The translations under genes and the position numbers were made by a program. The notes under the pieces were generated by a model. That model saw only the letters and a list, made by a program, of their open reading frames with translations, did no database searches and was not told where the DNA came from. From Candidatus Latescibacterota bacterium (GTDB lineage Bacteria > Latescibacterota > UBA2968 > GCA-2709665), in NCBI GenBank assembly GCA_012271065.1, contig JAAXHE010000082.1, positions 1-29,564 on the forward strand: DNA of 29,564 bases, written 5' to 3'. Positions 1-9,251 of this stretch are shown here, piece after piece; the first letter of the stretch is position 1; each line of letters begins with the position of its first letter.

Positions 1-229
1 AAAGGGTACTACTCGCTTATTTACGGTCTAGGTTGCTTACGTTGGCGATACTGTTCAAGCTCTCGAATTCTATGAAGTCTTCAATTCATTGATTTATGGC
101 ATCTATACAGGTGCCATTAAATTTTGGTGACCGCTGAGGATGCGTCACAACCGAAGAGATGTAGGGCTGCTACTTCTTGCGTGGTGGGAAATTAGTCGCA
201 TCGAGGAGTTGGTTACACGGAAGGCCTAT

Positions 230-1303
230 ATGATTCCTGAATTTGAAGTGAAGGGATCTCCCTTTCAACGCGGGGAACAGATCGGCCGCCGATTCATGGC
301 GGAGATACGGGGAAGTCTCGCCCGTTTCTCCGGGATCAGGGAAGTGCGGACTCGACAGGCCGCCCTGATGGAGGCGATGCGCGGACACCTTCAGAAGGAG
401 TTTCCGGAGATCATCGAAGAGATTCGCGGCATCGCGAGAGGTGCGGAGATATCCGACGAGGAAGCGTTCTACAAAAGTACCTATAACGCCGTCGGTCCCG
501 CGATGGCCGACGATCTCGGCTGCAGCAGCGTGGCATTCGCCACAAGCGACGTTGGGCCCATCCTCGGCAAGACCGACGACGGGAGATTTCGACCCGATTC
601 GAATCGTCTGGGGGGATTGACGATTCTGACGATACGACCGGAGGCGGGGTACGACGTTCTGTGCATCAACCAGATCGGGACGGTGTGGACCGAATGTGGC
701 GTGAACGAGGCGGGGTTATGCATGGGGACGAACTCCGGACATCCCACGATGAAAGGGCAGGACGGATCCGGCGTGCCCCAGCACATCGCCCCCCGCCTTG
801 TATTGCAACGGTGCGCGAACGTGACGGAGTCGGTCGATTTCCTGAGGCAGACCAGACTGACCGGCAAGGGAATCAACATCGTGCTGGCCGATGCGGAGGG
901 AAACGCGGCCGCTACGGAAAACGCCTGCGACATGAATGGCGTGCGGGGTCCGGAGTACGGGGTCGTATTCTCCACGAACCACTACTTCAGCGAAGAAATG
1001 CAGGCCGTGGGCTGGAAGTGGGATCCCGAGTTCATCAGTACTCGGTATTTTCAGAATTCGATGAACCGGATCGCTCACCTTTACGGGAGATTCGGAGGCG
1101 GAGAAAAATCGCTCACGCTGCGGGAAATGCGGGAAGTTCTAATGGATGAACACAATCCGGGCGGTCTCTGCCAGCGTCCGCGCAATAACGAAAACAACAT
1201 GATCACGAATTTCGGCGTGATCCTGGCGTGCCGGAATCGCGAAATGTGGCTAAACGAAGGGCTCCCTTCTCTCGACAGGTTCACGCGATATGCGCTGGGT
1301 TGA
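230..1303 (+). CDS. C45-family (acyl-CoA:6-APA acyltransferase-like) NTN hydrolase
   Basis: Predicted N-terminal-nucleophile amide hydrolase of the C45/carcinine-hydrolase/AAT type, about 357 aa. The likely nucleophile is Cys98 in the DDLGCSS motif (codon 521-523); in this family autocleavage before that Cys frees it as the new N-terminus. Further family-like signatures are the conserved VNEAGL loop, a DAEGN..A..E strand pair and an NHY segment. I start at ATG 230 because GGAAGG (219-224) lies 5 nt upstream and the family consensus begins just after it. The frame stays open back to an ATG at 140, but that 30-residue extension looks unconserved. No signal peptide is visible, so the enzyme is probably cytoplasmic. 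It is first in a plus-strand operon and the next gene starts 38 nt after its stop. The substrate (an N-acyl or peptide-like amide) cannot be read from sequence. A second, divergent C45 gene lies at 15249. Confidence 0.85.
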   Translation: MIPEFEVKGSPFQRGEQIGRRFMAEIRGSLARFSGIREVRTRQAALMEAMRGHLQKEFPEIIEEIRGIARGAEISDEEAFYKSTYNAVGPAMADDLGCSSVAFATSDVGPILGKTDDGRFRPDSNRLGGLTILTIRPEAGYDVLCINQIGTVWTECGVNEAGLCMGTNSGHPTMKGQDGSGVPQHIAPRLVLQRCANVTESVDFLRQTRLTGKGINIVLADAEGNAAATENACDMNGVRGPEYGVVFSTNHYFSEEMQAVGWKWDPEFISTRYFQNSMNRIAHLYGRFGGGEKSLTLREMREVLMDEHNPGGLCQRPRNNENNMITNFGVILACRNREMWLNEGLPSLDRFTRYALG

Positions 1304-1341
1304 ATCCGCAGACGGCCCCGTCAGGAGATAGCGAATACCGT

Positions 1342-2154
1342 ATGTCTCAACGTTCATCCGCCCCGCTGGCCGTGGTGACCGGCGCCGCGAGCGGCATCGG
1401 AAAGGCCACGGTGGCGCGCTTCGTCGAAGCGGGTTTCTTCGTTGCGGCTCTGGACCGTTCGCGGGCCGGGCTGGACCGGCTGAAGCAGACGGCAATCGGC
1501 CCGCACGTCCACGCGTTCCCCTGCGACATGGCCGAGGTGGGGACCCTCACACCGCTTGCCGGGCGCATCGTTGCGAAGTTCGGTCCGCCGCGGGCGCTGG
1601 TGAATAACGCGGGCGTGTGCCTGTACGCGGATATCACCGAAACGACTGACGAGATGTGGGAAACCTCGCTGAATACCAATCTCGTCGGCGCATCGGCGCT
1701 TATCCGCGGGTTCGTACCCGGTATGAAGGGCGTGGAGGGGGCGGCGATCGTCAACGTGGCTTCGCGCAACGCCCTGTCGAGCAGCCCGCGCGCGGCGACC
1801 TATGACGCCGCAAAGGCGGCGCTGCTGGCGCTCACGCGCACGCTGGCCGTGGAACTGGGCGGCGATGGCATCCGCGTGAACGCGGTGCTGCCGGGGTTTA
1901 TCGACACGCCGATTCACGGGGACCTGCTTGAAGACCGGGTTTTCGTGGAGAACTACCTCAGGCTGATACCGCTCAACCGGATTGGCAGCCCCGCGGACAT
2001 CGCCAACATCATCTTCTTCCTGGCGTCGGACGGTGCCGCGTTCGTCACCGGTCAGGGCATCGTGGCGGACGGAGGGCAGATGTCCGGCCAGAACTACGTC
2101 AAGGTGTTCGGAGAACGGAAGTCATTCCGGGCTCGCCAGGAACCGGAAACATAG
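1342..2154 (+). CDS. SDR-family NAD(P)-dependent oxidoreductase
   Basis: Classical short-chain dehydrogenase/reductase, 270 aa, the usual length. It has the Rossmann TGAASGIG glycine motif (residues 13-20), an Asp at the end of strand beta2 (D38 in AALDRS) that favours NAD(H) over NADP(H), NNAG (88-91), and the catalytic set N113, S141, Y154, K158 with the normal 13-residue Ser-Tyr spacing. The PGFIDTP segment and the C-terminal VTGQGIVADGG are typical of 3-oxoacyl-reductase/sugar-alcohol-dehydrogenase-like members. ATG 1342 is chosen because the conserved fold starts right after it. An AGGAG at 1323-1327 sits rather far upstream (14 nt). An open extension to 1228 would overlap the previous gene and is not conserved-looking. 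It is the second gene of the operon and probably oxidises or reduces an alcohol intermediate of the same pathway. Substrate unknown. Confidence 0.93.
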   Translation: MSQRSSAPLAVVTGAASGIGKATVARFVEAGFFVAALDRSRAGLDRLKQTAIGPHVHAFPCDMAEVGTLTPLAGRIVAKFGPPRALVNNAGVCLYADITETTDEMWETSLNTNLVGASALIRGFVPGMKGVEGAAIVNVASRNALSSSPRAATYDAAKAALLALTRTLAVELGGDGIRVNAVLPGFIDTPIHGDLLEDRVFVENYLRLIPLNRIGSPADIANIIFFLASDGAAFVTGQGIVADGGQMSGQNYVKVFGERKSFRARQEPET

Positions 2155-2181
2155 ACTGGATACCGGAAGTGGCGTTTTCAC

Positions 2182-2196
2182 AGGAGGTGCAAGGTG
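2182..2196 (+). promoter_or_regulatory. Strong Shine-Dalgarno fixing a GTG start
   Basis: AGGAGGT at 2182-2188 lies 5 nt upstream of GTG 2194. A match this strong argues that the metallophosphatase-propeller protein really starts at this GTG and so has no N-terminal signal peptide. Confidence 0.75.
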
Positions 2197-4374
2197 GCAA
2201 TTCAGGTTCGAGGAAGGGTGATCGATGAGGGTTCGCAACACGGCTTGGCCGGGGTTTCGGTTTCGAACGGAGAGCAGATCGTACAGACGGATGGAGACGG
2301 TCTGTACGAACTCACCGTGGAAAGCGGCACGCACCGTTTCGTGTTTATCACGGTTCCGGACGGTTTTTGCGCGCGGGACGGGTACTATCGTTCCACATTG
2401 GACTGGTCGGAGTCGCGCGACGGTGTGGATTTCCGTCTTTCGCCGTCTCCCGAACGGTCCCGTCGGTCGTTCACGCTCGCGCAGATTACCGATACGCACA
2501 TTGTCACGGAAGGTGATACGCTCACCTCCGGTCCCGTGCTTGCGCAAGCCCTGCGCCAGATCGAACAGGAGGCGAAGCCCGACCTGATTTTCGCCAGCGG
2601 AGACCTTACGGATTGGGGGACGATTGACCAGCTGACCGCCTTTCGCGACGCCGTCCGGACGATTTCGACGCCGGTTTTCCCACTGTTCGGCGGACACGAC
2701 GGAAACCAGGAGCGCATGGGCGGTATTACCATTGACACGTTCCTTGAGTTGAAGGCCACGCCGAACAATCCGAAATTGGCGGAGATCGGCAGGAAGTTCG
2801 CCGGCATTCCCGCGACGCTGCACTTCGAGGCGTTTCTCGGGCCAACGTATTACAGTCTGGATTGGGGCGGACGCCATTTTGCATTCTTCCCGAATGAAGA
2901 CGCGTACTACCCTCCGGTGGACCTCGAGCGCAAGGCGCAGTGGCTCCAATCTGACCTGGCGCTGCAGCCCGCGGACCGTGAAATCGTCGTCGTGGTACAT
3001 ACGCCGCCGCCCGAGTCATTTCTGCGCGAATTGAGCAGGTACAATGTCCGCCTCGTCCTTCACGGACACTGGCACTCAAGCAAGGTTTTCTCCTACGGCG
3101 ACATGGTGGTGGCCGCCGCCCCGCCGGTCTGTTTCGGTGGAATCGACACCTCTTCCCGGGGTTACCGCGTGGCGCAGTTCAGCGAACAGGGCGCGGCCCT
3201 GGGCCTTCGCGAGCTCCAGGCTGCCGGCGCCGTGGCGGAATCCGTGGAGAGTTCTCTGCGAGAAATTGGATTCGACAGGGGCTCGCTCCGGCTGCAATGG
3301 GAGCGAAAGATTCCGGGCGGGATTCACCGGGCGGCGCCGGTCTCGTCCGGAGAGCGCGTGTTTCTCAGCCTGCGCGACGAAGGCTGGCCGGGGCAGGCCG
3401 GCGTCTGCTGCCTCGATGCCGCCAGCGGGGAGACGGTCTGGCACACCGTGACGGATGCGGCTGTAAAGAACAGCGTGGCTGTCGACGGCGGCGCCTGCGC
3501 CGCGGTGTCGGTTACCGGCCGCGTACATCTGTTGGACGCGGAATCCGGCGGCTCGACGTGGGAAGCTGACCTGCCTGATTATCCCGAACGCTGGGTCTAT
3601 ACCTCTCCGGTGATTGCGGATGGAACGGTTTACGCGGGCGCCAGGGCTGGCTACGCGGCTTTCGACATGGCAACCGGTCGCCGGCTATGGCATACGGTGA
3701 ACGAAGACGGTGACAACTGGGGGTGTTACGCCAGCCCGCAGGTCTCCGATGACCTGCTTATCCTTCTGGTTCAGCGACAGGGGCTTGTGGCGCTGGACCG
3801 CGCGACGGGAGACGTCGTCTGGGAACGTCCGGCGGGTGTCGAATTCCCCTACGCCAGGCAGGTTATGTCGGGAGACCTGATCGTAAGCGGAGGCGGCTCG
3901 GCCGACCTTCACCACTACTCAGGCGAGCCCTCGCTTCTCATCGCCGTCGAAAAGGACTCCGGAGGGGTCGTCTGGAAAAGGCCGATTCTACCCTCCAGGT
4001 ATCCCACGGGGCTGCTCGTCCACGGCGAACGGATCTACGCGACCACGCCGGAAGGCGAAGCCCTTTGTTTCGGCATGGACGACGGGGCATTGCACTGGCG
4101 GTTCCGGACGGGAGACGACCTGCTGGATATGGTTCCCTACCGCCGGGGAGTGCGGTCCATACTGGCGGCGCCGGTGATGTTCGAAGGTTGCCTGATCGTC
4201 TGCGGGTGCGACGGGTTGCTGTACGTGCTGGATCCGGCGACGGGTACATGTCTGGGAAGCGCTGCGTTCGGCTCACCGATCACGGCGCCGCCATGCGCAG
4301 TGGAGGGCGGGCTGTTTGTTGGAACCAATGACGGGCGGGTCTTCTGTTATGGGTCGAACGGGACGGGCGTCTGA
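2194..4374 (+). CDS. Metallophosphoesterase fused to PQQ-like beta-propeller
   Basis: Three-part protein of 726 aa. Residues about 1-85 form a carboxypeptidase-regulatory/MetallophosN-like beta-sandwich (GRVIDEGSQHGLAGVSVSNG). Residues about 92-310 are a calcineurin-like phosphoesterase with DxH (D100, H102), GD (136-137), GGHD (166-169), H269 and GHWH (291-294). Residues about 368-725 carry PQQ-like propeller blades with recurring A..G...W and L.LD..TG motifs. The dinuclear-metal site looks mostly intact, but the metal-binding Asn of the usual GNHD/E is Gly here (G167). GTG start with a strong SD; no signal peptide, so it is probably cytoplasmic. It sits 39 nt after the SDR and 40 nt before the ceramidase-like gene, so it is likely co-transcribed. 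Family knowledge supports phosphoester hydrolysis; the propeller may be a binding or scaffold domain. Actual substrate unknown. Confidence 0.88.
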   Translation: MAIQVRGRVIDEGSQHGLAGVSVSNGEQIVQTDGDGLYELTVESGTHRFVFITVPDGFCARDGYYRSTLDWSESRDGVDFRLSPSPERSRRSFTLAQITDTHIVTEGDTLTSGPVLAQALRQIEQEAKPDLIFASGDLTDWGTIDQLTAFRDAVRTISTPVFPLFGGHDGNQERMGGITIDTFLELKATPNNPKLAEIGRKFAGIPATLHFEAFLGPTYYSLDWGGRHFAFFPNEDAYYPPVDLERKAQWLQSDLALQPADREIVVVVHTPPPESFLRELSRYNVRLVLHGHWHSSKVFSYGDMVVAAAPPVCFGGIDTSSRGYRVAQFSEQGAALGLRELQAAGAVAESVESSLREIGFDRGSLRLQWERKIPGGIHRAAPVSSGERVFLSLRDEGWPGQAGVCCLDAASGETVWHTVTDAAVKNSVAVDGGACAAVSVTGRVHLLDAESGGSTWEADLPDYPERWVYTSPVIADGTVYAGARAGYAAFDMATGRRLWHTVNEDGDNWGCYASPQVSDDLLILLVQRQGLVALDRATGDVVWERPAGVEFPYARQVMSGDLIVSGGGSADLHHYSGEPSLLIAVEKDSGGVVWKRPILPSRYPTGLLVHGERIYATTPEGEALCFGMDDGALHWRFRTGDDLLDMVPYRRGVRSILAAPVMFEGCLIVCGCDGLLYVLDPATGTCLGSAAFGSPITAPPCAVEGGLFVGTNDGRVFCYGSNGTGV

Positions 4375-4414
4375 CGAGGGCAGAGCCCAACCGCCATCGT
4401 TCCCGGAATAAAGT

Positions 4415-5848
4415 ATGGATAGACCGGCGTTACATGCAGGCGCGGCCCAACGGGTGATCACACCGCCGGTGGGCGTGTCGATGTCGGGGTGGAACCCGCG
4501 GGCTTCGGGGAATATCCGGTCGCGGTACGTGCGGGACGACCTCTACGCGAAGGCGCTGGTGCTGTCGGCCGGTGAACGGGCGTGGGCCCTGGTTGCCGTG
4601 GATCTATCCGGAGTGGATGCGGTTGCGACGGAGGAGATCCGTCACGGCGCGGCGGAGCGGACCGGACTGAGTCCCGACACGATCATGGTCTGTGCGACGC
4701 ACACCCATTCGGGACCGGCTTTCTGTCCCGTGGCCACCGCGTACAGCCCTGAAGATATGGCCCGCCTGACAATAAGGGGCGACGGATCGGCGCCTGCCGC
4801 GATGGGCGAGGTAACGACGGTATCGTCGTCTGCCAGCTGGGTGGGCGAGACGGACGTGGAATGGAAATCGCGGTTTGTCGCGCAGGCGGTGGAGGCGGTG
4901 GAGGAGGCGCACGGCGCGCGGCGTCCGGCTTCGGTGGGGTTCGGGGAAGCCCGGGTTGCCGGCGTGGCCAGTTCGAGGCGCGTGCTGATGTCCGACGGAA
5001 GTTGGGGAGACCCGAGGCGTGACCCCGTGGAGGGCGTCCGCGTGGTTTCGCGCACGAATATCGACCCGCTGGTGCGAGTATTCGCTGTGAGAGAGCAGGG
5101 GACGGAAGCGCCGCTGGCGGCGGTGATCAATTACGGTACCCATCCGTGGATTTTCTGCGGATCGGGGATTTCCGCCGAGATCGCGGGCGCGGCGTCCGAT
5201 CGGGTGGCAAACACGTTGGGACGGGACGGGGGCGAACCGCCGGTTGTTCTGTATACGTCCGGCCCCGAGGGCGACGTGACGCCAATCTGGAATGTCGATA
5301 TCGACGCGGTATGGAGGACCCGGCCCGGCGAGGACACAGAAGCAAGTCTCGCAAGAAGGGAGCGCGGATTCGACCGTGAACTGGCGCGCCTGGGCGGTCG
5401 TGTGGCGGACGGGGCGATGACGGCCGTCCGCGGGATCGTTGACTGGGACGGGGCCCCGGAACTCCGGGCCTGCCGGAAGGAGGTCGCACTGCCATTGAAA
5501 GAGGGCTACCGTCACGTGGATGACGTCATTCTGGCCGACTGGCAGCGGGACGCGCCCGAATGCCATCACCTCACGGAAGTGCAGGCGCTCGGGGTCGGCG
5601 AAGGGGTCTTTCTGGGGCTCCCGGGAGAACCGTTTGTGTCGCTTGGTACGGATATCCGGGCTCGATCCGGATCCCGCCGGCTGCTGATCGCCGCGCTCGC
5701 GAACGAGTTTGGCGCCGTCAGCTACATCGCCGAAAGAGAAGCCTTCGAACAGGGAGGGTACGAGACCGCGTTCACGCCCGTGGGTCCGGGCGGCGGCGAG
5801 GCGCTTGTGGACGGCGCAATCGCGTTGTTGGACGCGGCGGGAGATTGA
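4415..5848 (+). CDS. Neutral/alkaline ceramidase-like hydrolase
   Basis: Matches the N-terminal catalytic domain of neutral/alkaline non-lysosomal ceramidases, 477 aa. Visible family motifs are AGAAQRVITPPVG near the N-terminus, ATHTHSGP (94-101, with H96 and H98 as probable Zn ligands), INYGTHPW (238-245, H243) and GPEGDVTP (283-290). It lacks the C-terminal Ig-like domain of full-length ceramidases. It also lacks a signal peptide, although characterised relatives are mostly secreted. Many bacterial proteins with only this domain are uncharacterised, so ceramide as substrate is not established; amide hydrolysis is the most likely chemistry. It starts at ATG 4415 with only a weak GGAATAA upstream. 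It is the last gene of the first operon and is followed by a strong terminator. Confidence 0.88.
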   Translation: MDRPALHAGAAQRVITPPVGVSMSGWNPRASGNIRSRYVRDDLYAKALVLSAGERAWALVAVDLSGVDAVATEEIRHGAAERTGLSPDTIMVCATHTHSGPAFCPVATAYSPEDMARLTIRGDGSAPAAMGEVTTVSSSASWVGETDVEWKSRFVAQAVEAVEEAHGARRPASVGFGEARVAGVASSRRVLMSDGSWGDPRRDPVEGVRVVSRTNIDPLVRVFAVREQGTEAPLAAVINYGTHPWIFCGSGISAEIAGAASDRVANTLGRDGGEPPVVLYTSGPEGDVTPIWNVDIDAVWRTRPGEDTEASLARRERGFDRELARLGGRVADGAMTAVRGIVDWDGAPELRACRKEVALPLKEGYRHVDDVILADWQRDAPECHHLTEVQALGVGEGVFLGLPGEPFVSLGTDIRARSGSRRLLIAALANEFGAVSYIAEREAFEQGGYETAFTPVGPGGGEALVDGAIALLDAAGD

Positions 5849-5916
5849 GTGCCTGAGACGAAAGGCATAGCGTTTACCGATTGGCACTCCTGGACAGGAT
5901 TGTCGAAAAGTCTCCA

Positions 5917-5947
5917 CGCCGGGCTTGGTAAAGCCCGGCGATTTTTT
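5917..5947 (+). terminator. Rho-independent terminator closing the first operon
   Basis: Perfect 10-bp GC-rich stem CGCCGGGCTT (5917-5926) / AAGCCCGGCG (5931-5940) with a 4-nt GGTA loop. It is followed by A and six T (5942-5947), 69 nt after the ceramidase-like stop codon. Confidence 0.93.
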
Positions 5948-5969
5948 CTGTCGCATCGACGAATATGCC

Positions 5970-5999
5970 TTGACAATGAGATGAAATGATAGTTATTAT
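5970..5999 (+). promoter_or_regulatory. Sigma70-like promoter for TonB receptor unit
   Basis: TTGACA (5970-5975, full consensus -35) and TATTAT (5994-5999, 5/6 of the -10 consensus) with an 18-bp spacer. It lies just downstream of the preceding terminator and about 115 nt upstream of the TonB receptor start. It would give a leader of roughly 110 nt. Confidence 0.65.
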
Positions 6000-6114
6000 T
6001 AGCTGACTAAAATGCAGGCCATTTTTCCTGTATTGGGCTCGAACAGCCTGCACGATTTCGTTTTGGCTCCGAATCGTCGTATCTGGACCGAATATGCGGA
6101 TGGAGGATACGAGC

Positions 6115-9100
6115 ATGAACAGATTGAAGACTGGTTTTGCATTTGGGTTTGTGGCGTTTGCCGTTCTCGCTCTGGCCGTCGACGCAATGGCCGGCACGAC
6201 CGGTAAAATCGTCGGGAAGGTAACCGACGAAAAAGGAGAAGGGCTGCCGGGCGCCAGCGTGGTCATCGAAGGATCGCGGTTGGGCGCTTCCACGGATGCA
6301 GAGGGTTTCTACGTGATTATCTCCGTCGATCCTGGCGTATACAAGATCACGGCCTCCATGGTTGGCTACCATTCTGTGACGCAGGAGCAGATCCAGGTCC
6401 GATCCGACTTCACCAATACGGTGGATTTTCAGCTTCGAGAGACGGAGCTGGAGTTGGAGGAGATGGTCGTCGTGGCGGAAGCGCCCCCCGTGGAGCCGGA
6501 CAAGACGGAAAGCCGGTACGTGGTGACCGCCCAGGATATCGCGCGGACCCCGATACTCAGAGACGCCTCGGAATTCGTGGCGCTGGAAGCGGGGGTGGCT
6601 GTAGACGGCACCGGGGTGATCCGCGGCGGCCAGGTGGAAGACAATTTGATTTACATCGACGGCATACGTCTGCAGAACCAGGACGGACGCGCGGGTCCCA
6701 CGTCCACGGGCAGCCAGTGGTGGGGCGCCAACGTGAAGGCGCTTCAGGAAGTCTCCGTAATCACGGGCGGGATGAACGCCGAATACGGCAACGCGCAGGC
6801 GGGGGTGGTGCAGATGGTGACGCGGGACGGCGGATCCAAGTATCACGGCGAGGCCGAGTATCGGCTGACACCCGGCGGTAAGAAACACTGGGGCGCCAAC
6901 GTCTACGATGCCCCGGAACACCGCGGGCATGTGCGTTGGAACGATCCCGCGTGGACGTCGGAGGTAGACCCGGAGACGGGCGCCCTTGTTCACCAGCGGA
7001 CGAACTATACGGACCAGCGGGGTCACTATGTGGACGCCTATCTCGGCGGCCCGCTCCTGCCAGAAACGTCCTTTTTCGTGAGTTCGCGGCTCCGGCGTGA
7101 TGCCGCCAGATTCCCGGGGGCCTGGTCCGTACGGCCGTACAATACCCGGAACACGGCGAAGTTGACCGTCCGGGCGCACGACAGCGTCAAGATGCAGATC
7201 GGCTGGATTTACGACCGGTGGAAGGTCTTCAACAACGGCGGTCTGGGCGGAACAACCCCGTCCGTCCGCAACGTCCTCAGGGGACCGGGCCGCGACATTT
7301 TCCTGCCCGAAGGGTCACCCGCGGGGGAGACGGTCAACACCGAAAGCGTGGTCTACGGCGTGATAACGCACACGATCAGCCCGCGGACCTTCTACGAAAT
7401 GAGGCTCTCACGGTATCAGAGCAGACAGGATACCAGCGGAGTCTCGAATTCGACGGCGGACATCGGAACGGATGCGGACGGATGGTTCTACACGGGACGG
7501 GGAAGCGTGCGCGCGTATACGTTCGGCCAGCAGACCAGGAGCGCGCTCAAGTTCGACATATCGAGTCAGCTGACGAAAACTCACTTTTCCAAGATCGGGT
7601 TCGACTTCACGGGCTACAGCAATCATTTCATCCGTGAAGGCAATACACCCGGCGACGCGCGGAAACAGATCCTGTATATCGGCAACCCGGAGCCGGGACA
7701 GCCGATAACGCCGAAGCAGTTCGCGGCCTACGTCCAGGACAAGATGGAATTCGAGGGCTTCATCGTGAACGCGGGCATCCGCTACGACCGCTTCTGGGGC
7801 GCCGACGTCCCGGTGATGGGTGCGCTGCGGGCGTTCCAGTATACCACGATGTCGCGATATCTCACGGCGCCCAGATACCCGATGAAGCCCATTGTGAACT
7901 GGAGCCCTCGGCTGGGGATCTCGCACCCGATCACATACAGATCGAGCCTGCATTTCTTCTACGGGCATTTCTATCAGTTGCCGAGTTTCTACCAGATGTT
8001 CCACGACCAGTGGTTCGGCTCGGGAGAGGGGATACCGGGTATCGGTTTCAGCGAATACACCAGCCACTACCGTCCGGCGCCCACGTCCATCTCGAGGCCT
8101 ATATGGGACAATACGGCGCGGACGATCAGCTTCGAACTGGGCGCGGACTGGAATTTCGTATCCGACTATACACTGGCACTGGCGACGTTCTACAAGAGTG
8201 CCTCGTTCCAGGAAACCGGAGGTTGGGATGTATTCCTCTATCCTGAGCTGCGGGGCGCAGGTGTCCGCCTCCGCCAGCGTCTCTCCAGCACCCTTTCAAA
8301 CATCCGCCTCGAAGACACGCGTGGCCTGGAATTCAGTCTGCGGAAGGGCTTCAGCCACTACTTCTCGTTCCGCGCGGCCCTGAACGTGGCCTGGAGCGAC
8401 TACAGTCTCGGCGGCGGGGGCGCCGTCAGCAACGGAGCGACGGTAATACCGGATTCGAACTACATTGCCAGCGGGAACTATTTCTTCGCATGGGAGGTCA
8501 CGGGCAGCTCGGAGCGTCCGGTCACCCTTACCGACGAACAGATCCGGATCATCGGTCACGGAGCCAACGAGGCCATAAGGGCCGCACAGGCGGACCGGCG
8601 GGTCGCAGGCGGCTACGTCTACGACTTTTCAACCAACAGGGACGCCATCGTACCCACCTGGGAGGAAGACTGGCTTTCGGACGCGGCCCGGGAGGGGGCC
8701 CGCGGCCTGTGGATCGTGCATGGTCACCGGGCGAATGAGGGCACGGACGTGGGCCGCAGAAGCCAGGGCAGCCTTCAGATGTTCCTGTCCACGCCGCAGG
8801 ACTTCGGCCTGGGGCCGAAGATCGGGGGCAGCACGCCGCTTGGTGGCATCAACGCCAACCTGATCTACCGGATCTATACCGGGTCTCAGTTCACGTATCT
8901 GGTATTGGACGGCACGCGACAGATTGCAAGAGGGCCATTGCGCACCGTAATGGACCTGAACCTGCAGAAACGCTTTGAACTGGGCGGCGCCAGCGCGGAC
9001 GTCTTCCTGGAGGTTTTTAATCTGTTCAACCAGAAGGACGCGCTGGCCTCCGGAACCGACTATATGTGGTGGGGGCTGCAGAGGCCCCGACCGAACGACG

Positions 9101-9192
9101 GCAACTATCTCAATTACGGCGATTTCCAGGACCGAAGCCGGTACGTAGGCGATCCCCGTATCACACACGTGGGGATACGAATGCGGTTCTGA
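6115..9192 (+). CDS. TonB-dependent receptor, SusC-like, with CarboxypepD-reg domain
   Basis: Outer-membrane TonB-dependent transporter, 1025 aa. Signal peptide at residues 1-26 (MNRLKTGFAF... ending DAMA). Then a carboxypeptidase-regulatory-like beta-sandwich (about 28-108, GKVTDEKGEGLPGASVVIEG), an LEEMVVVAEAP linker reminiscent of SusC-type receptors, and a plug domain (about 120-235, including NLIYIDGIRLQ and GGMNAEYGNAQAGVVQM). The remainder is a long beta-barrel rich in aromatic and polar alternation, ending in Phe (IRMRF), as expected for BAM-inserted barrels. ATG 6115 has GGAGG at 6102-6106; an in-frame ATG at 6094 would spoil the signal peptide. No SusD-like partner is adjacent; downstream lie a secreted protein and a PorV-like protein, presumably in the same transcript. 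The imported ligand is not identifiable. Confidence 0.93.
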   Translation: MNRLKTGFAFGFVAFAVLALAVDAMAGTTGKIVGKVTDEKGEGLPGASVVIEGSRLGASTDAEGFYVIISVDPGVYKITASMVGYHSVTQEQIQVRSDFTNTVDFQLRETELELEEMVVVAEAPPVEPDKTESRYVVTAQDIARTPILRDASEFVALEAGVAVDGTGVIRGGQVEDNLIYIDGIRLQNQDGRAGPTSTGSQWWGANVKALQEVSVITGGMNAEYGNAQAGVVQMVTRDGGSKYHGEAEYRLTPGGKKHWGANVYDAPEHRGHVRWNDPAWTSEVDPETGALVHQRTNYTDQRGHYVDAYLGGPLLPETSFFVSSRLRRDAARFPGAWSVRPYNTRNTAKLTVRAHDSVKMQIGWIYDRWKVFNNGGLGGTTPSVRNVLRGPGRDIFLPEGSPAGETVNTESVVYGVITHTISPRTFYEMRLSRYQSRQDTSGVSNSTADIGTDADGWFYTGRGSVRAYTFGQQTRSALKFDISSQLTKTHFSKIGFDFTGYSNHFIREGNTPGDARKQILYIGNPEPGQPITPKQFAAYVQDKMEFEGFIVNAGIRYDRFWGADVPVMGALRAFQYTTMSRYLTAPRYPMKPIVNWSPRLGISHPITYRSSLHFFYGHFYQLPSFYQMFHDQWFGSGEGIPGIGFSEYTSHYRPAPTSISRPIWDNTARTISFELGADWNFVSDYTLALATFYKSASFQETGGWDVFLYPELRGAGVRLRQRLSSTLSNIRLEDTRGLEFSLRKGFSHYFSFRAALNVAWSDYSLGGGGAVSNGATVIPDSNYIASGNYFFAWEVTGSSERPVTLTDEQIRIIGHGANEAIRAAQADRRVAGGYVYDFSTNRDAIVPTWEEDWLSDAAREGARGLWIVHGHRANEGTDVGRRSQGSLQMFLSTPQDFGLGPKIGGSTPLGGINANLIYRIYTGSQFTYLVLDGTRQIARGPLRTVMDLNLQKRFELGGASADVFLEVFNLFNQKDALASGTDYMWWGLQRPRPNDGNYLNYGDFQDRSRYVGDPRITHVGIRMRF

Positions 9193-9251
9193 AGCACGCG
9201 CCGGTAACGTATGCAGCAATTATGGATGCCGACACGAAGGAGATCTTCGAC

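Noticed and set aside
89..122. Promoter for the first operon
   Set aside because: TTGATT (89-94) and TTAAAT (117-122) have a 22-bp spacer, too long for a confident sigma70 call; the real promoter may lie outside or be atypical.
4604..5956. 450-codon minus-strand reading frame opposite the ceramidase-like gene
   Set aside because: It is antisense to a gene with clear family motifs, rich in Arg/Pro/His as expected for a GC-rich shadow frame, and reads through the terminator.
6007..7179. 390-codon minus-strand frame opposite the TonB receptor 5' end
   Set aside because: It shows shadow-like composition, no motifs and no ribosome site; the plus strand has a signal peptide, plug domain and strong SD.
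9066..9251. Upstream extension of the T9SS-like cargo frame
   Set aside because: It overlaps the receptor's 3' end; ATG 9252 has a good SD and begins a normal signal peptide.
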